From Streptomyces sp. CB02056 (GTDB taxonomy: Bacteria > Actinomycetota > Actinomycetes > Streptomycetales > Streptomycetaceae): a stretch of 64,000 nucleotides of DNA. The notes below the pieces were generated by a model. The model was not told the origin of the DNA. It did no database searches and worked only from the letters and a program-made list of their open reading frames with translations. The DNA lies in the NCBI RefSeq assembly GCF_001905545.1, contig NZ_LIPD01000007.1, positions 404,340 through 468,339 on the forward strand. Reading direction: 5' to 3'. Both the position numbers and the translations under genes were made by a program. Shown one piece after another: positions 50,552-59,251 of the stretch. How positions within the stretch are numbered: the stretch's first letter is position 1; the number at the start of each line of letters is the position of its first letter.

Positions 50552-51250
50552 ATGCCGCAGAACCACACCGACACACCCGGAACCGACGACGCGACACCCG
50601 CCCTGACCAGGGAGGCCCTCGCCCAGGCCGCACTGCGCGTCCTGGAACGGGACGGCCTGGCCGGGCTCTCCATGCGCAAGGTCGCCGCCGAGGTCGGCGT
50701 CAAGGCGGCCTCGCTGTACTGGCACGTCCGCAACAAACAGGAACTCCTCGACCTGCTCACCGACGCGGTGATGGGCTCCGCCGAGCCCCCGCCGCGCGAG
50801 GGCGACTGGCGCGAACAGTTCCACGCGTACTGCTGGCGCTACCGCCGCCTGCTGCTCGGCACCCGGGACGCGGCCAAGGTCGTCGCCGGCCGGCTCGCCC
50901 CCGGACCCAACCTGCTCGGGCTCATGGAGGACCAGCTGGACCGGCTCCGCGCGGCCGGCTTCACCGACGCCGACGCCGCCATGGCCAGCTACCTGCTCGG
51001 CGCCTTCGTCCAGGGCTTCGTGCTCCAGGAGCAGTCGCCGATCTCGGCCTCCGAGGTCCTCGGCACCAGCCGCCGGGACATCGCCGACGCCGCCGGAGAC
51101 CTGTTCCGCGCCCTGCCCGCCGAGACCTTCCCCAACCTGGTCGACCTCGCCGACGACCTCACCGAGCCGAACATGGACGCCCGCTTCGAGTTCGGCGTCC
51201 AGCGGATCCTCGACGGCCTCGCGGCCCTGCTGCCGCCGGAGCGGCGCTGA
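50552..51250 (+). CDS. TetR-family regulator of the adjacent MFS pump
   Basis: A 232-residue TetR protein. Helix-turn-helix: REALAQAALRVLERDGLAGLSMRKVAAEVGVKAASLYWHVRNKQELLDLL; the LYWHVRNK-type recognition helix and following DAVMG match TetR itself, and the C-terminal helical domain resembles TetR_C_1. The ATG at 50552 is the first Met before the domain, with ggagg farther upstream. It likely represses both itself and the efflux gene through the CTAAC-N3-GTTAG pair. Confidence 0.9.
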   Translation: MPQNHTDTPGTDDATPALTREALAQAALRVLERDGLAGLSMRKVAAEVGVKAASLYWHVRNKQELLDLLTDAVMGSAEPPPREGDWREQFHAYCWRYRRLLLGTRDAAKVVAGRLAPGPNLLGLMEDQLDRLRAAGFTDADAAMASYLLGAFVQGFVLQEQSPISASEVLGTSRRDIADAAGDLFRALPAETFPNLVDLADDLTEPNMDARFEFGVQRILDGLAALLPPERR

Positions 51251-51380
51251 GCCCGGGACCCGCGGCCGCCTCTCCCGGTCCTCGGCCTCCTTCCACGCCG
51301 CCTCCCTCGGGCCGGACCTCGGCCTCCGGCAACGGGTAGGCTCACCGGGCCCCGCCCGTACGACCACGGAGGAGTCACCG

Positions 51381-52343
51381 ATGCCCGAGCCGTACCCCCT
51401 CTACGAACCCTACGCACAAGGCCTGTTGGACGTCGGCGACGGTCAGCTGATCCACTGGAACGCCTCCGGCGACCCGGCCGGCAGGCCGGCCGTGGTGGTG
51501 CACGGCGGGCCCGGCTCCGGCCACAACCCGGGCACCCGGCGGTACTTCGACCCGAAGCGCTACCACCTCGTCCAGTTCGACCAGCGCGGCTGCGGGCTCA
51601 GCCGGCCGCACGCCGCCGACCCGTCGACCAGCCTGGAGCACAACACCACGGCGCACCTGATCGCCGACATGGAGCGGCTGCGCGAGCACCTCGGCATCGA
51701 CAAGTGGCTGCTGCACGGCGGCTCGTGGGGCTCCACGCTGGTCCTCGCGTACGCGCAGGCCCACCCGGAACGGGTCTCCGCGATCGTGATCTGCGGGGTC
51801 ACCATGACCCGTCCCGAGGAGACCGACTGGCTCTACCGGGGCGTGGGCCGCTTCCTGCCCGGGCCCTGGGAGGAGTTCCGGGACTTCCTTCCGCCCGCCG
51901 ACCGGGACGGGGACACCGTCGAACTGCTCGCCGCCTACAGCCGGCTGCTCAACAGCGCCGACGAGTCCGTCCGCCGGGCCGCCGCCAACGCCTGGGCCAC
52001 CTGGGAGGACGCGGTCATCTCCCACGAGTCGCTGGGCAAGCCGAACGCGTACACCGACCGCCCCTCCGAGGCGCTGATGGGCTTCACCCGGATCACCGCG
52101 CACTACTTCTCGCACCAGGCCTTCCTGCCGGACGGCCAACTGCTGCGCGACGCCGGACGGCTGGCCGGAATCCCCGGCGAGCTGATCCACGGCCGACTGG
52201 ACCTCGGCGGACCGCTCGCCACCGCCTGGCAGCTGGCCAAGGCCTGGCCGGACGCACGGCTCACGGTCATCGACGAGTCCGGGCACACGGGGAGTCCGCG
52301 GATGCGGGAGGCAGTCCTGGCCGCGATCGAACGCTTCGCCTGA
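51381..52343 (+). CDS. pip: proline iminopeptidase
   Basis: A 320-residue alpha/beta hydrolase of peptidase family S33. HGGPGSGHNPGTRRYFDP (oxyanion loop), FDQRGCGLSRPH, nucleophile elbow GGSWGSTL, and late catalytic residues in IHGRLDLGGPL (Asp) and ESGHTGS (His) follow the proline iminopeptidase pattern closely. The length is right. It releases N-terminal proline from peptides in the cytoplasm. The ATG at 51381 follows cggagga. It is followed by two overlapping hairpins, suggesting independent transcription. Confidence 0.93.
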   Translation: MPEPYPLYEPYAQGLLDVGDGQLIHWNASGDPAGRPAVVVHGGPGSGHNPGTRRYFDPKRYHLVQFDQRGCGLSRPHAADPSTSLEHNTTAHLIADMERLREHLGIDKWLLHGGSWGSTLVLAYAQAHPERVSAIVICGVTMTRPEETDWLYRGVGRFLPGPWEEFRDFLPPADRDGDTVELLAAYSRLLNSADESVRRAAANAWATWEDAVISHESLGKPNAYTDRPSEALMGFTRITAHYFSHQAFLPDGQLLRDAGRLAGIPGELIHGRLDLGGPLATAWQLAKAWPDARLTVIDESGHTGSPRMREAVLAAIERFA

Positions 52344-52349
52344 GCGCTC

Positions 52350-52386
52350 CCCGACCTCGGGGTCGGGCCGTTCCGGCCAACGGCCC
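52350..52386 (+). terminator. two overlapping hairpins after pip
   Basis: cccgacc / ggtcggg (52350-52356, 52361-52367; loop of 4) and gggccgtt / aacggccc (52365-52372, 52379-52386) share bases, so only one can form at a time. They lie 7 bp after the stop. Confidence 0.55.
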
Positions 52387-52415
52387 GGCCCTACGGCGAC
52401 CGTAGAATACGGCGC

Positions 52416-53414
52416 ATGATCGCCTATGCCCCAGCCGCCCTGTTCTTCGTCCTGTTCGGACTCGGGGTACTACGCGACCGTCGCCAGTTCAGCAACGCCA
52501 TCCTGCTCGGCATCGCCGTCTCACTGCTCTCCCTCGCCGTGCTCGCCGAACTGCGCAGAGCCCCTACCCTGGTGGTGGAGATCGCGATGGTGGCGATCTT
52601 CCTCCTGCCGACCGTCGGAACGGTGGCCCTGATCTGGTTCCTCATCGCCAACGGCCTGACCATGATCCGCAAAGAGGGCAGACGGCCGGCCAACCTGCTC
52701 TCGCTGCTCGCCGGTCTGGGCATCGTCGCCGTCATCCTGATGCTGTTCGTGGCCCTCGCCCTCCGCTCGGCCCGACTGGGCATCGTGGTCGGCACCCTGC
52801 TCCTGGTGATCGGCTACGTCTCCTTCCTCTTCACCTGCTTCATCGGCTACGCCTTCCTCTACGGCCGCCACCGGCCCCGCCAGGACGTGGACTTCGTGGT
52901 CGTGCTCGGCTCCGGACTGATCGGCGGCGAGCGCGTCCCGCCGCTGCTCGCCAGCCGGCTGAACCGGGGCCGCGAGGTGTACGAGAAGCAGGCCGCCCGC
53001 GGCAACCCGCCGGTGCTCATCACCTCCGGCGGCCAGGGGCCGGACGAGAAGCTGCCGGAGTCCCACGCGATGGCCGACTACCTGGTCGAACACGGCTTCC
53101 CCGCCGAGCACATCGAACGGGAGGACCGCTCGCGCACCACCGAGGAGAACCTGCGGTTCAGCAAGGCCATCATGGAACAGGCCAAGCCCGACTACCGCTG
53201 CGTCGTGGTCACCAACAACTTCCACGCCTTCCGGGCCGCCCTGCTCGCCCGCGAGACCGGCGTCAACGGCCACGTCTTCGGCTCCCCCACCGCCCGCTAC
53301 TACTGGCCGAGCGCGACCATCCGCGAGTTCGCCGCGATCTTCCTGTCGCACAAGCTGGTCAACTTCGGCATCTGCGGCCTCATCGCCCTCTGCGGCGTGC
53401 TCGGGGCACTCTGA
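52416..53414 (+). CDS. YdcF/SanA-like DUF218 membrane protein
   Basis: A 332-residue protein with about five N-terminal hydrophobic helices (residues 5-150) and a cytoplasmic or outer DUF218 domain. The latter has FVVVLGSGLIGGERVPPLLASRLNRG, ITSGGQGPDEKLPESHAMADYL and EDRSRTTEENLRFSK, all diagnostic. DUF218 proteins are linked to envelope/vancomycin-type phenotypes, but the reaction is unknown. A final helix is GICGLIALCGVLGAL. It ends in a bidirectional-looking hairpin. The ATG at 52416 begins the first membrane segment directly. Confidence 0.88.
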   Translation: MIAYAPAALFFVLFGLGVLRDRRQFSNAILLGIAVSLLSLAVLAELRRAPTLVVEIAMVAIFLLPTVGTVALIWFLIANGLTMIRKEGRRPANLLSLLAGLGIVAVILMLFVALALRSARLGIVVGTLLLVIGYVSFLFTCFIGYAFLYGRHRPRQDVDFVVVLGSGLIGGERVPPLLASRLNRGREVYEKQAARGNPPVLITSGGQGPDEKLPESHAMADYLVEHGFPAEHIEREDRSRTTEENLRFSKAIMEQAKPDYRCVVVTNNFHAFRAALLARETGVNGHVFGSPTARYYWPSATIREFAAIFLSHKLVNFGICGLIALCGVLGAL

Positions 53415-53460
53415 GCGGCCCCTGCCGCTCTGACCTCTCCGACTGCTCCGAGTACCAGGT

Positions 53461-53494
53461 TCGGGCCCCGGTCGCCACAGCGGCCGGGGCCCGA
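53461..53494. terminator. hairpin between DUF218 gene and thioesterase gene
   Basis: tcgggccccgg (53461-53471) and ccggggcccga (53484-53494), a perfect 11-bp stem with a 12-nt loop, followed by cccttt on the + strand. It lies between two convergent genes. Confidence 0.7.
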
Positions 53495-53543
53495 CCCTTT
53501 CCGGTGCGGGTACGGCGGCCGCCCGGCCGGGCCACCCGCTCGG

Positions 53544-54092
53544 TCAGGCCTCCGGGCGGGGGGCCAGGATCGCGCAGGTGGTGGTGGCGTGCGCGTAGAG
53601 CTTGCCGTTCTCCGTGCCCAGCACCCTGGCCTCCGCCGTCGCCATCGTCCGGCCCAGGTGCAGCACCACGCCCTCGCAGCGCAGCGTCCCGGAGTCGGCG
53701 AAGAGCGGGCGCAGCATGTGGACGTTGAGCTGGGTGGTGGTGTAGCCCACCCCGGCCGGCAGCCTGCTCAGCACGGCGCAGCCGAGGGCCGAGTCGAGCA
53801 GGGCCGCCAGGTAGCCGCCGTGCACGGTGTTCATCGGGTTGTGGAGGTGGTCTCCGGGTTCGCCCCGGAACACCGCCGTCCCCGGCTTCACCTCGGTCAG
53901 GTGGAAGCCCATGGTGCCGCAGATCGAGGGCTCCGGGATCCGCCCGGCGATCCACTCCAGCAGGATCTCCTCTCCGCTCAGGTGGGTGAACTCGGCGATC
54001 GGCGGGCCGGGCGTCCAGGTGTGGGTCCGGGTGCGCCGCTCCGGGCCGTTCGTGGGCTGGGGGCCTTCGGCGGCGATCTCATCGGTGGTCAT
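53544..54092 (-). CDS. PaaI-type hotdog thioesterase
   Basis: A 182-residue hotdog-fold protein. The signature region HNPMNTVHGGYLAALLDSALGCAV contains the Asn-x4-HGG pattern and catalytic acidic residue of the PaaI group; YTTTQLNVHMLRP and GRTMATAEARV follow. It hydrolyses acyl- or aryl-acyl-CoA thioesters in the cytoplasm. The ATG at 54092 starts MTTDEIAAEG and is preferred since upstream frame bases lie in the divergent promoter. It diverges from the secreted esterase by 200 bp. Confidence 0.85.
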   Translation of the reverse strand: MTTDEIAAEGPQPTNGPERRTRTHTWTPGPPIAEFTHLSGEEILLEWIAGRIPEPSICGTMGFHLTEVKPGTAVFRGEPGDHLHNPMNTVHGGYLAALLDSALGCAVLSRLPAGVGYTTTQLNVHMLRPLFADSGTLRCEGVVLHLGRTMATAEARVLGTENGKLYAHATTTCAILAPRPEA

Positions 54093-54292
54093 GGGATCAA
54101 CCTGCCTGGTCCGGCCGCCTGCCTCAAGTGCCTTACGGCGCGCGGCGGGTACGGGGCCGCGGCCGCCGGACCATGGCGGCCCGTGCCATGCCCGGGCGGC
54201 GGACCCCGGATGACCGCCACATGGCACCGGGGCTCCCGGCGCGCCACGCTGCACGGGACCGGCCCCCACTCCTCCCCCACCCAGGAGTCCCC

Positions 54293-55780
54293 ATGCCACT
54301 GCGCCCCACCGCCGCGGCGTTGTTCACCGCCGCCGTCCTCGCGCTCGGTACCGCCGCACCCGGCGCGGCCGCGGCCTCCGACACGGTTTCCACCCTGCCG
54401 TCCGCAGCCGCAGCCGTAGCCGCGGCCGCGAGCGGCAGCTTCCAGCAGGTCACCGGGTTCGGCACCAATCCGGGCAACCTCGCGATGTACACCTACACCC
54501 CCGCCGGGCTGCCCAGCGGCGCTCCTCTGGTGGTCGCGCTGCACGGCTGCGTCCAGAGCGCCACCGACTACTACCGCAGCTCGGGCTGGACCAAGTTCGC
54601 CGACCAGTACGGCTTCGCGGTGGTGTTCCCGCAGACCAGCAGCGTCAACAACAGCCTCTCCTGCTTCAGTTGGTTCGACGCGGGCAAGGCCGCCCGGGGC
54701 GTCGGCGAGGCCAGGTCGGTGGTCGAGATGGTCACCAAGGCCGAGTCCCTGTACGGCTCGGACGCCCGCCGGGTGTTCGTCACCGGGCTCTCGGCCGGCG
54801 GCGGAATGGCCGCCGACCTGCTGGCCGACTACCCCGACGTGTTCGCCGGCGGGGCGATCGACTCCGGACTGCCGGCCCACTGCGCCGCCACCCAGGCCGC
54901 CGCCTCCGGCTGCCAGAACTCCGACCAGGGGCTCACCCCGGCCCAGTGGGGCGACAAGGTCCGGGCCGCGTACCCGGGTTACACCGGACCGTGGCCCAGG
55001 GTGGCGATCTGGCAGGGCACGGCCGACACCGTGGTCAGGCCGGTGAACGCGACCGAGCTGCGGGACCAGTGGACGAACGTCCAGGGCGGCGGCCGCCAAC
55101 CGACCGGCACCCGGAGCCTCCCCGGCGGCACCACCCAGGAGCTCTACGCCGACGCGAGCGGAAAGCCCGCCGTGGCCGTGTTCACGATCAGCGGGATGGG
55201 CCACGGCCTGGCCGTCCACCCGGGCTCCGGGGCCGACCAGTGCGGAGCGACCGGCGCCTACTTCCTCGACACGATCTGCTCCGGCTACTACACCGCGCAG
55301 TTCTGGGGGCTGGACGGCGGCTCCGGCCCCACCGACCCCGGGCTGCCGGCCCCGACCGGCCTGACGGCGAGCGCGACCGCCGGTTCGATCGCCCTCGGCT
55401 GGCAGGCCGTCAGCGGCGCGTCCTCCTACCAGGTCTTCCGCAACGGCGGCCAGGTCGGCACCACGACCGGCACGACCTTCACCGACACCGGACTCGCGGC
55501 CGGCACCACGTACGGCTACACCGTGGCGGCGGTCGACGGCTCGGGCACGGTCGGCGCCCGCTCGGCGGCGGTGACGGCGACCACCCCGGGCGGGGGCGCA
55601 CCCCAGTGCTTCACCGCCAGCAACTACGACCAGGTCCTGGCCGGCCGTGCCACCCAGAGCGGCGGCCTGACCTTCGCGCTGGGCTCGGGCCAGAGCATGG
55701 GGCTCTGGAACACCTTCGTCACCCACACCCTGAAGCAGACCGGCCCGGGCTTCTACGTGCTCGCCGACGGCCAGTGCTGA
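54293..55780 (+). CDS. secreted esterase (PHB-depolymerase-like) with FN3 domain
   Basis: A 495-residue secreted enzyme. The signal peptide (RPTAAALFTAAVLALGTAAPGAAAAS) ends near residue 28. The catalytic domain (about 45-345) has ALHGCVQSATDYY, nucleophile elbow GLSAGGGM, and GMGHGLAVHPG supplying the catalytic His, as in LpqC/PHB-depolymerase-type esterases. A fibronectin type III domain follows (about 353-437), then a short cysteine-containing tail. It probably acts on polyesters or acetylated polysaccharide outside the cell; FN3 modules commonly space such domains. Confidence 0.9.
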   Translation: MPLRPTAAALFTAAVLALGTAAPGAAAASDTVSTLPSAAAAVAAAASGSFQQVTGFGTNPGNLAMYTYTPAGLPSGAPLVVALHGCVQSATDYYRSSGWTKFADQYGFAVVFPQTSSVNNSLSCFSWFDAGKAARGVGEARSVVEMVTKAESLYGSDARRVFVTGLSAGGGMAADLLADYPDVFAGGAIDSGLPAHCAATQAAASGCQNSDQGLTPAQWGDKVRAAYPGYTGPWPRVAIWQGTADTVVRPVNATELRDQWTNVQGGGRQPTGTRSLPGGTTQELYADASGKPAVAVFTISGMGHGLAVHPGSGADQCGATGAYFLDTICSGYYTAQFWGLDGGSGPTDPGLPAPTGLTASATAGSIALGWQAVSGASSYQVFRNGGQVGTTTGTTFTDTGLAAGTTYGYTVAAVDGSGTVGARSAAVTATTPGGGAPQCFTASNYDQVLAGRATQSGGLTFALGSGQSMGLWNTFVTHTLKQTGPGFYVLADGQC

Positions 55781-55814
55781 ACAGACGGCAGCCCGCCCGC
55801 CACCGAGCAGCACC

Positions 55815-55889
55815 ACGACCACCCGCCCCACAACGGCCCACAGCGCGACGGCCCGCACCGCAACAGCCCGCACCGCCACACCGACCGTG
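55815..55889. repeat. 15-bp tandem repeat between convergent genes
   Basis: Five units, acgaccacccgcccc, acaacggcccacagc, gcgacggcccgcacc, gcaacagcccgcacc and a degenerate gccacaccgaccgtg, start at 55815, 55830, 55845, 55860 and 55875. They fill the 113-bp gap between the secreted esterase stop and the convergent amidase stop. Confidence 0.75.
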
Positions 55890-55893
55890 AGGC

Positions 55894-56805
55894 TCATCCC
55901 GCCCCCACCTCCACCTCCGCCCGGAGCCCGGCGAACAGGTCGGTCTCGATCCCGCCCGCCGCGGCCGCCGCACCGGCCTCCGGCAGCAGACTCCGGGCGA
56001 GGTGGTAGTCCTCCGTCGGCCAGACCTCGCGCTCGATGTCCCGCGGGTGGGCCATGAAGGCCACACCCGGCTGCACCTGGGTGGCGTGCGCCAGCATCGC
56101 CGCGTCCCGTACGGCGAACTGCTCGGCGCACGCGATCCGGGTGGTGGCGGCCAGGGCGGGCGGGGTGTCGGGCCAGCCGGCCAGCAGCTCGCCCATCCCC
56201 GAGGGGACACCGCGTTCCGTCATCGCCGTGTGCAGCGCCTGGAACCAGGCCCGGGAGAGCGCCAGGTGGTAGTAGAGCTTGGACACCTGCCAGGGCTCGC
56301 CCTGCCCGGGGTGGCGCTGCGGGTCAGCGGCGGCTTCGACGGCCGCCACGGTGACCCGGTGGGTCATCACGTGGTCCGGGTGCGGGTACCCGCCGGTCTC
56401 GTCGTAGGTGACGACCACCTGGGGGCGGAACTCCCGGATCAGCGCGACCAGCGGCGCCGCCGCCAGCTCCACCGGCCGGGCCGCGAAGCAGTCCTCCGGG
56501 AGCGGTTCGCCCGGCCCGGGCATCCCGGAGTCGACGAAGCCGAGGAACCTCTGGCGCACACCGAGGATCTCCCGGGCGGCCGCCATCTCCTGGCGGCGGA
56601 CGCGGGCGATGTCGGCCCGGACCTCGGGCCGGTCCATGGCCGGGTTGAGCACCGAGCCGCGCTCGCCGCCGGTGCAGGTGGCGACCAGGACGTCCACGCC
56701 CTCGGCCGCGTACCGGGCGAGGGTGGCCGCGCCCTTGCTGGACTCGTCGTCGGGGTGCGCGTGCACGCTGAGCAGGCGGAGAGCGCCGGGGTGACGGGTG
56801 GACAC
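55894..56805 (-). CDS. mca: Mca-like mycothiol S-conjugate amidase (PIG-L family)
   Basis: A 303-residue zinc hydrolase. The zinc motif HAHPDDESSKGAAT is at residues 15-28 and the second site is GYPHPDHVMTH near 139-149, both close to Mca; TCTGGERGSVLNPAMD is also conserved. Mca cleaves mycothiol conjugates to release mercapturic acids, a detoxification step. I choose GTG at 56805, since atggaggtaccc just ahead supplies a ggaggt ribosome site; the upstream ATG (56817) lacks one. The enzyme is 41 bp downstream of an efflux pump on the same strand, fitting export and detoxification of drugs. Confidence 0.85.
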   Translation of the reverse strand: MSTRHPGALRLLSVHAHPDDESSKGAATLARYAAEGVDVLVATCTGGERGSVLNPAMDRPEVRADIARVRRQEMAAAREILGVRQRFLGFVDSGMPGPGEPLPEDCFAARPVELAAAPLVALIREFRPQVVVTYDETGGYPHPDHVMTHRVTVAAVEAAADPQRHPGQGEPWQVSKLYYHLALSRAWFQALHTAMTERGVPSGMGELLAGWPDTPPALAATTRIACAEQFAVRDAAMLAHATQVQPGVAFMAHPRDIEREVWPTEDYHLARSLLPEAGAAAAAGGIETDLFAGLRAEVEVGAG

Positions 56806-56845
56806 GGGTACCTCCATGCTTGGGTGGTCGGGAGCCGCTCGGCGG

Positions 56846-58291
56846 TCAGCGGGACGGGCGGGTGTTCGGGTAGAGCAGTGCCGGGGCGATGGCGAGTGCC
56901 GACAGGGCCAGGACCCACCAGAAGGTCTCGCCGAAGGCCGCACCCGGCTGGTCGGGGTGCCCGCCCTGCGCCTGCTGGAGCGCCAGCGTCAGCACCGCCG
57001 TGCCGAGCGCCCCGCCGAGCCGGTTGAGCACGTTGACCGCGCCCGCCGCCGCCGGCACCTGGGCCTTCTCGACGCTCCCGTACACCGCCGCCAGGCCGGG
57101 GATGGCGATCAGCCCCATGCCCGCGCCGCGCAGCGCCAGCGAGCCGGCGATCAGCCAGGCCGCCGGTTCGGAGCCGCTGCCCAGCCGGGTGAACGCGAGC
57201 GTGCCGACCAGGGAGCAGGCGATGCCGATCATGATCAGCGGACGCGGCGCGAAGCGGTAGGTGATCCGGGCCGCCAGCATGGCGGTGACCGCCGTACCGA
57301 GGGCCTGCGGCGCCAGCAGCAGACCGGCCTCCACCGCCCCGGCGTGCTTCACCTGCTGGTAGTACAGCGGCACCAGGAACATCGAGCTGTAGAGCGCGGC
57401 GCCCTGGAGGAAGCTGTTCGCCGTCGCCACGGAGAACCCGCGCCGGGCGAACAGCCGCAGGTCGATCAGCGGCGCCCGGCCGGCCTTGCGGCCCACCCGC
57501 AGCGCGTGCCAGCCGTAGACCGCCACCAGCACCGTGCCCACCACCAGCGCGACCCAGCCGGCCGTCGCGCCGTCACCGATCGTCGAGAGCCCGTAGACCA
57601 GCCCGGTCAGACCGGGCGAGAGCAGCACCAGCCCCGTCACGTCCAGCCGGGGCTTCGGTATGTCCGACGCCTCGTCAGTCGGCAGCCAGCGGGCGGCGAG
57701 CAGCAGGATCACCAGCCCGACCGGCACGTTCAGCAGGAACATCCAACGCCAGTCGAAGTGCTCCAGCACCAGCCCGCCGAGGATCGGCCCCAGGACCGGG
57801 GCCAGGCTGATCGGGAGCATCAGCGTGCCCATCACCCGCCCGACCCTGGACGGCCCGGCCGCTTGTATGATGATCGCCTGGCCGAGCGGTTGAATCATCC
57901 CGCCGCCGATCCCCTGCAGCACCCGGAAGGCGATCAGACTGCCCGTCGACCAGGCCAGGCCGCACAGTGCCGATCCGAGCACGAACAGGACGACCGAGGC
58001 GAGCCACGCCCGCCGCCCGCCGAAGCGGCCGGCGGCCCACCCCGAGAGCGGCATGGTCAGCGAGATCGCCAGCAGGTACCCCGTGGCCACCCACTGCATC
58101 TCCGCGATCGAGCCGTGCAGATCGCGGCCGACGGAGTCGATGCCGACGTTGACGATCGTGCTGTCCAACAGCGCGAGCACCGGCCCCAGCGCGAGCACCG
58201 AGGCCATCTTCCACAGGCCCGCCGGAATCGGCTCCGGTGCCCCCTCCCGGACTCCTCCCGGCTGGTCCTTCGCGGCGACGGATGTCGTCAT
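56846..58291 (-). CDS. MFS drug-efflux transporter, 14-helix DHA2 type
   Basis: A 481-residue transporter. It begins KMASVLALGPVLALLDSTIVNVGIDSVGR, then WVATGYLLAISLTMPLSGWAAGRFGGRRAW and GTLMLPISLAPVLGPILGG, the DHA2 motifs. The ATG at 58291 follows ggggagggg. It diverges from a TetR regulator over a 33-bp symmetric operator. The Mca-like gene behind it may be co-transcribed. Confidence 0.9.
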   Translation of the reverse strand: MTTSVAAKDQPGGVREGAPEPIPAGLWKMASVLALGPVLALLDSTIVNVGIDSVGRDLHGSIAEMQWVATGYLLAISLTMPLSGWAAGRFGGRRAWLASVVLFVLGSALCGLAWSTGSLIAFRVLQGIGGGMIQPLGQAIIIQAAGPSRVGRVMGTLMLPISLAPVLGPILGGLVLEHFDWRWMFLLNVPVGLVILLLAARWLPTDEASDIPKPRLDVTGLVLLSPGLTGLVYGLSTIGDGATAGWVALVVGTVLVAVYGWHALRVGRKAGRAPLIDLRLFARRGFSVATANSFLQGAALYSSMFLVPLYYQQVKHAGAVEAGLLLAPQALGTAVTAMLAARITYRFAPRPLIMIGIACSLVGTLAFTRLGSGSEPAAWLIAGSLALRGAGMGLIAIPGLAAVYGSVEKAQVPAAAGAVNVLNRLGGALGTAVLTLALQQAQGGHPDQPGAAFGETFWWVLALSALAIAPALLYPNTRPSR

Positions 58292-58412
58292 GCGCCCCTC
58301 CCCTAGTCGCAGTCGGGCCAGCGCCCCCGAACCCGCGTGCGGCACCCCGACGCTCGCTCGGCACACTCTCGGACGCTCACCCGGGCAGCCGCTCCGGCCG
58401 CCCGAGAAGAAC

Positions 58413-58445
58413 TTAGGCCGGACCCACTGATTGGGTCAAGCCTAA
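58413..58445. promoter_or_regulatory. nested operator between MFS and TetR genes
   Basis: TTAGGC-N2-GACCCA-N5-TGGGTC-N2-GCCTAA, two concentric perfect 6-bp inverted repeats over 33 bp. It lies 40 bp before the TetR start (58486) and 122 bp before the MFS start (58291), in an AT-richer patch. Confidence 0.8.
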
Positions 58446-58485
58446 TTCATGTACCCGACCCAGCAACCTGCGCTACGCTCCCGAC

Positions 58486-59133
58486 ATGACCGAGAACGCG
58501 ACCACGCCGAGCCTGCGCGAGCTCAACAAGCGCCGCACCCGCGAGGCGATCTCGCACGCCGCGACCAGGCTCTTCATCGAGCAGGGCTTCGACCGCACGA
58601 CCATCGCCGAGGTCGCGGCCGCCGCGGGCGTCGCCAAGATGACCGTCACCAACCACTTCCCGCGCAAGGAGGACCTCTTCTTCGACCTGCACGAGGAGCT
58701 CGTCGTCCGGCTCGCCGCGACCGTCGCGGGGCGCGCGCCGGGCGAGTCCGCGCTCGCCGCGCTGCGCCGCGACTGCCTCGCCGGGCTCGACCGGCACGAC
58801 GCCCGGCTCGGCTTCTCCGGCCCGGAGTTCGCCCGCACCGTCTTCGACAGCCCCGCCCTGGGCGCCCGGCTGCGCGAGCTGCACGAGCAGGGCGAGACGG
58901 CGCTCGCCGAGGCGCTGGCCGAGGCGGTGCACGAGAGACCCGTCGGCTTCGAGTGCCGCGTCGCCGCCGCGCTGCTCGCCGCCGTCGACCGCGCGGTGTT
59001 CGCCGAGGTGTTCCGCCGCACCCTGGCGGGCGAGGAGCAGGCGGCGATCGCCACCGCCGTCCGCCCCTCGGCGGTCCGGGCCTACGACCGTCTGGAGGGC
59101 GCCCTCGGGAGCTTCGCCGTACGGGAGGCCTAG
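58486..59133 (+). CDS. TetR-family regulator of the adjacent MFS pump
   Basis: A 215-residue TetR protein with RRTREAISHAATRLFIEQGFDRTTIAEVAAAAGVAKMTVTNHFPRKEDLFFDL, the standard helix-turn-helix. The C-terminal domain is helical and not diagnostic. It likely represses the divergent pump and itself through the nested 33-bp operator. The ATG at 58486 follows cgacc only; upstream Met codons are absent. The DNA-reading helix has the MTVTNHF pattern, unlike the TetR classes at 50552 and 61810. Confidence 0.9.
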   Translation: MTENATTPSLRELNKRRTREAISHAATRLFIEQGFDRTTIAEVAAAAGVAKMTVTNHFPRKEDLFFDLHEELVVRLAATVAGRAPGESALAALRRDCLAGLDRHDARLGFSGPEFARTVFDSPALGARLRELHEQGETALAEALAEAVHERPVGFECRVAAALLAAVDRAVFAEVFRRTLAGEEQAAIATAVRPSAVRAYDRLEGALGSFAVREA

Positions 59134-59251
59134 GCCGCGGGTCCGGCCTCCGACCAGGGGCTGAACCACGTGTCCGGGCCGGAGCACCCTTGACGAAAGG
59201 TTGACCTGCTCACGGCAGAAGGTTGGCGATGGCCGCCTCTATCGTCGGCCC

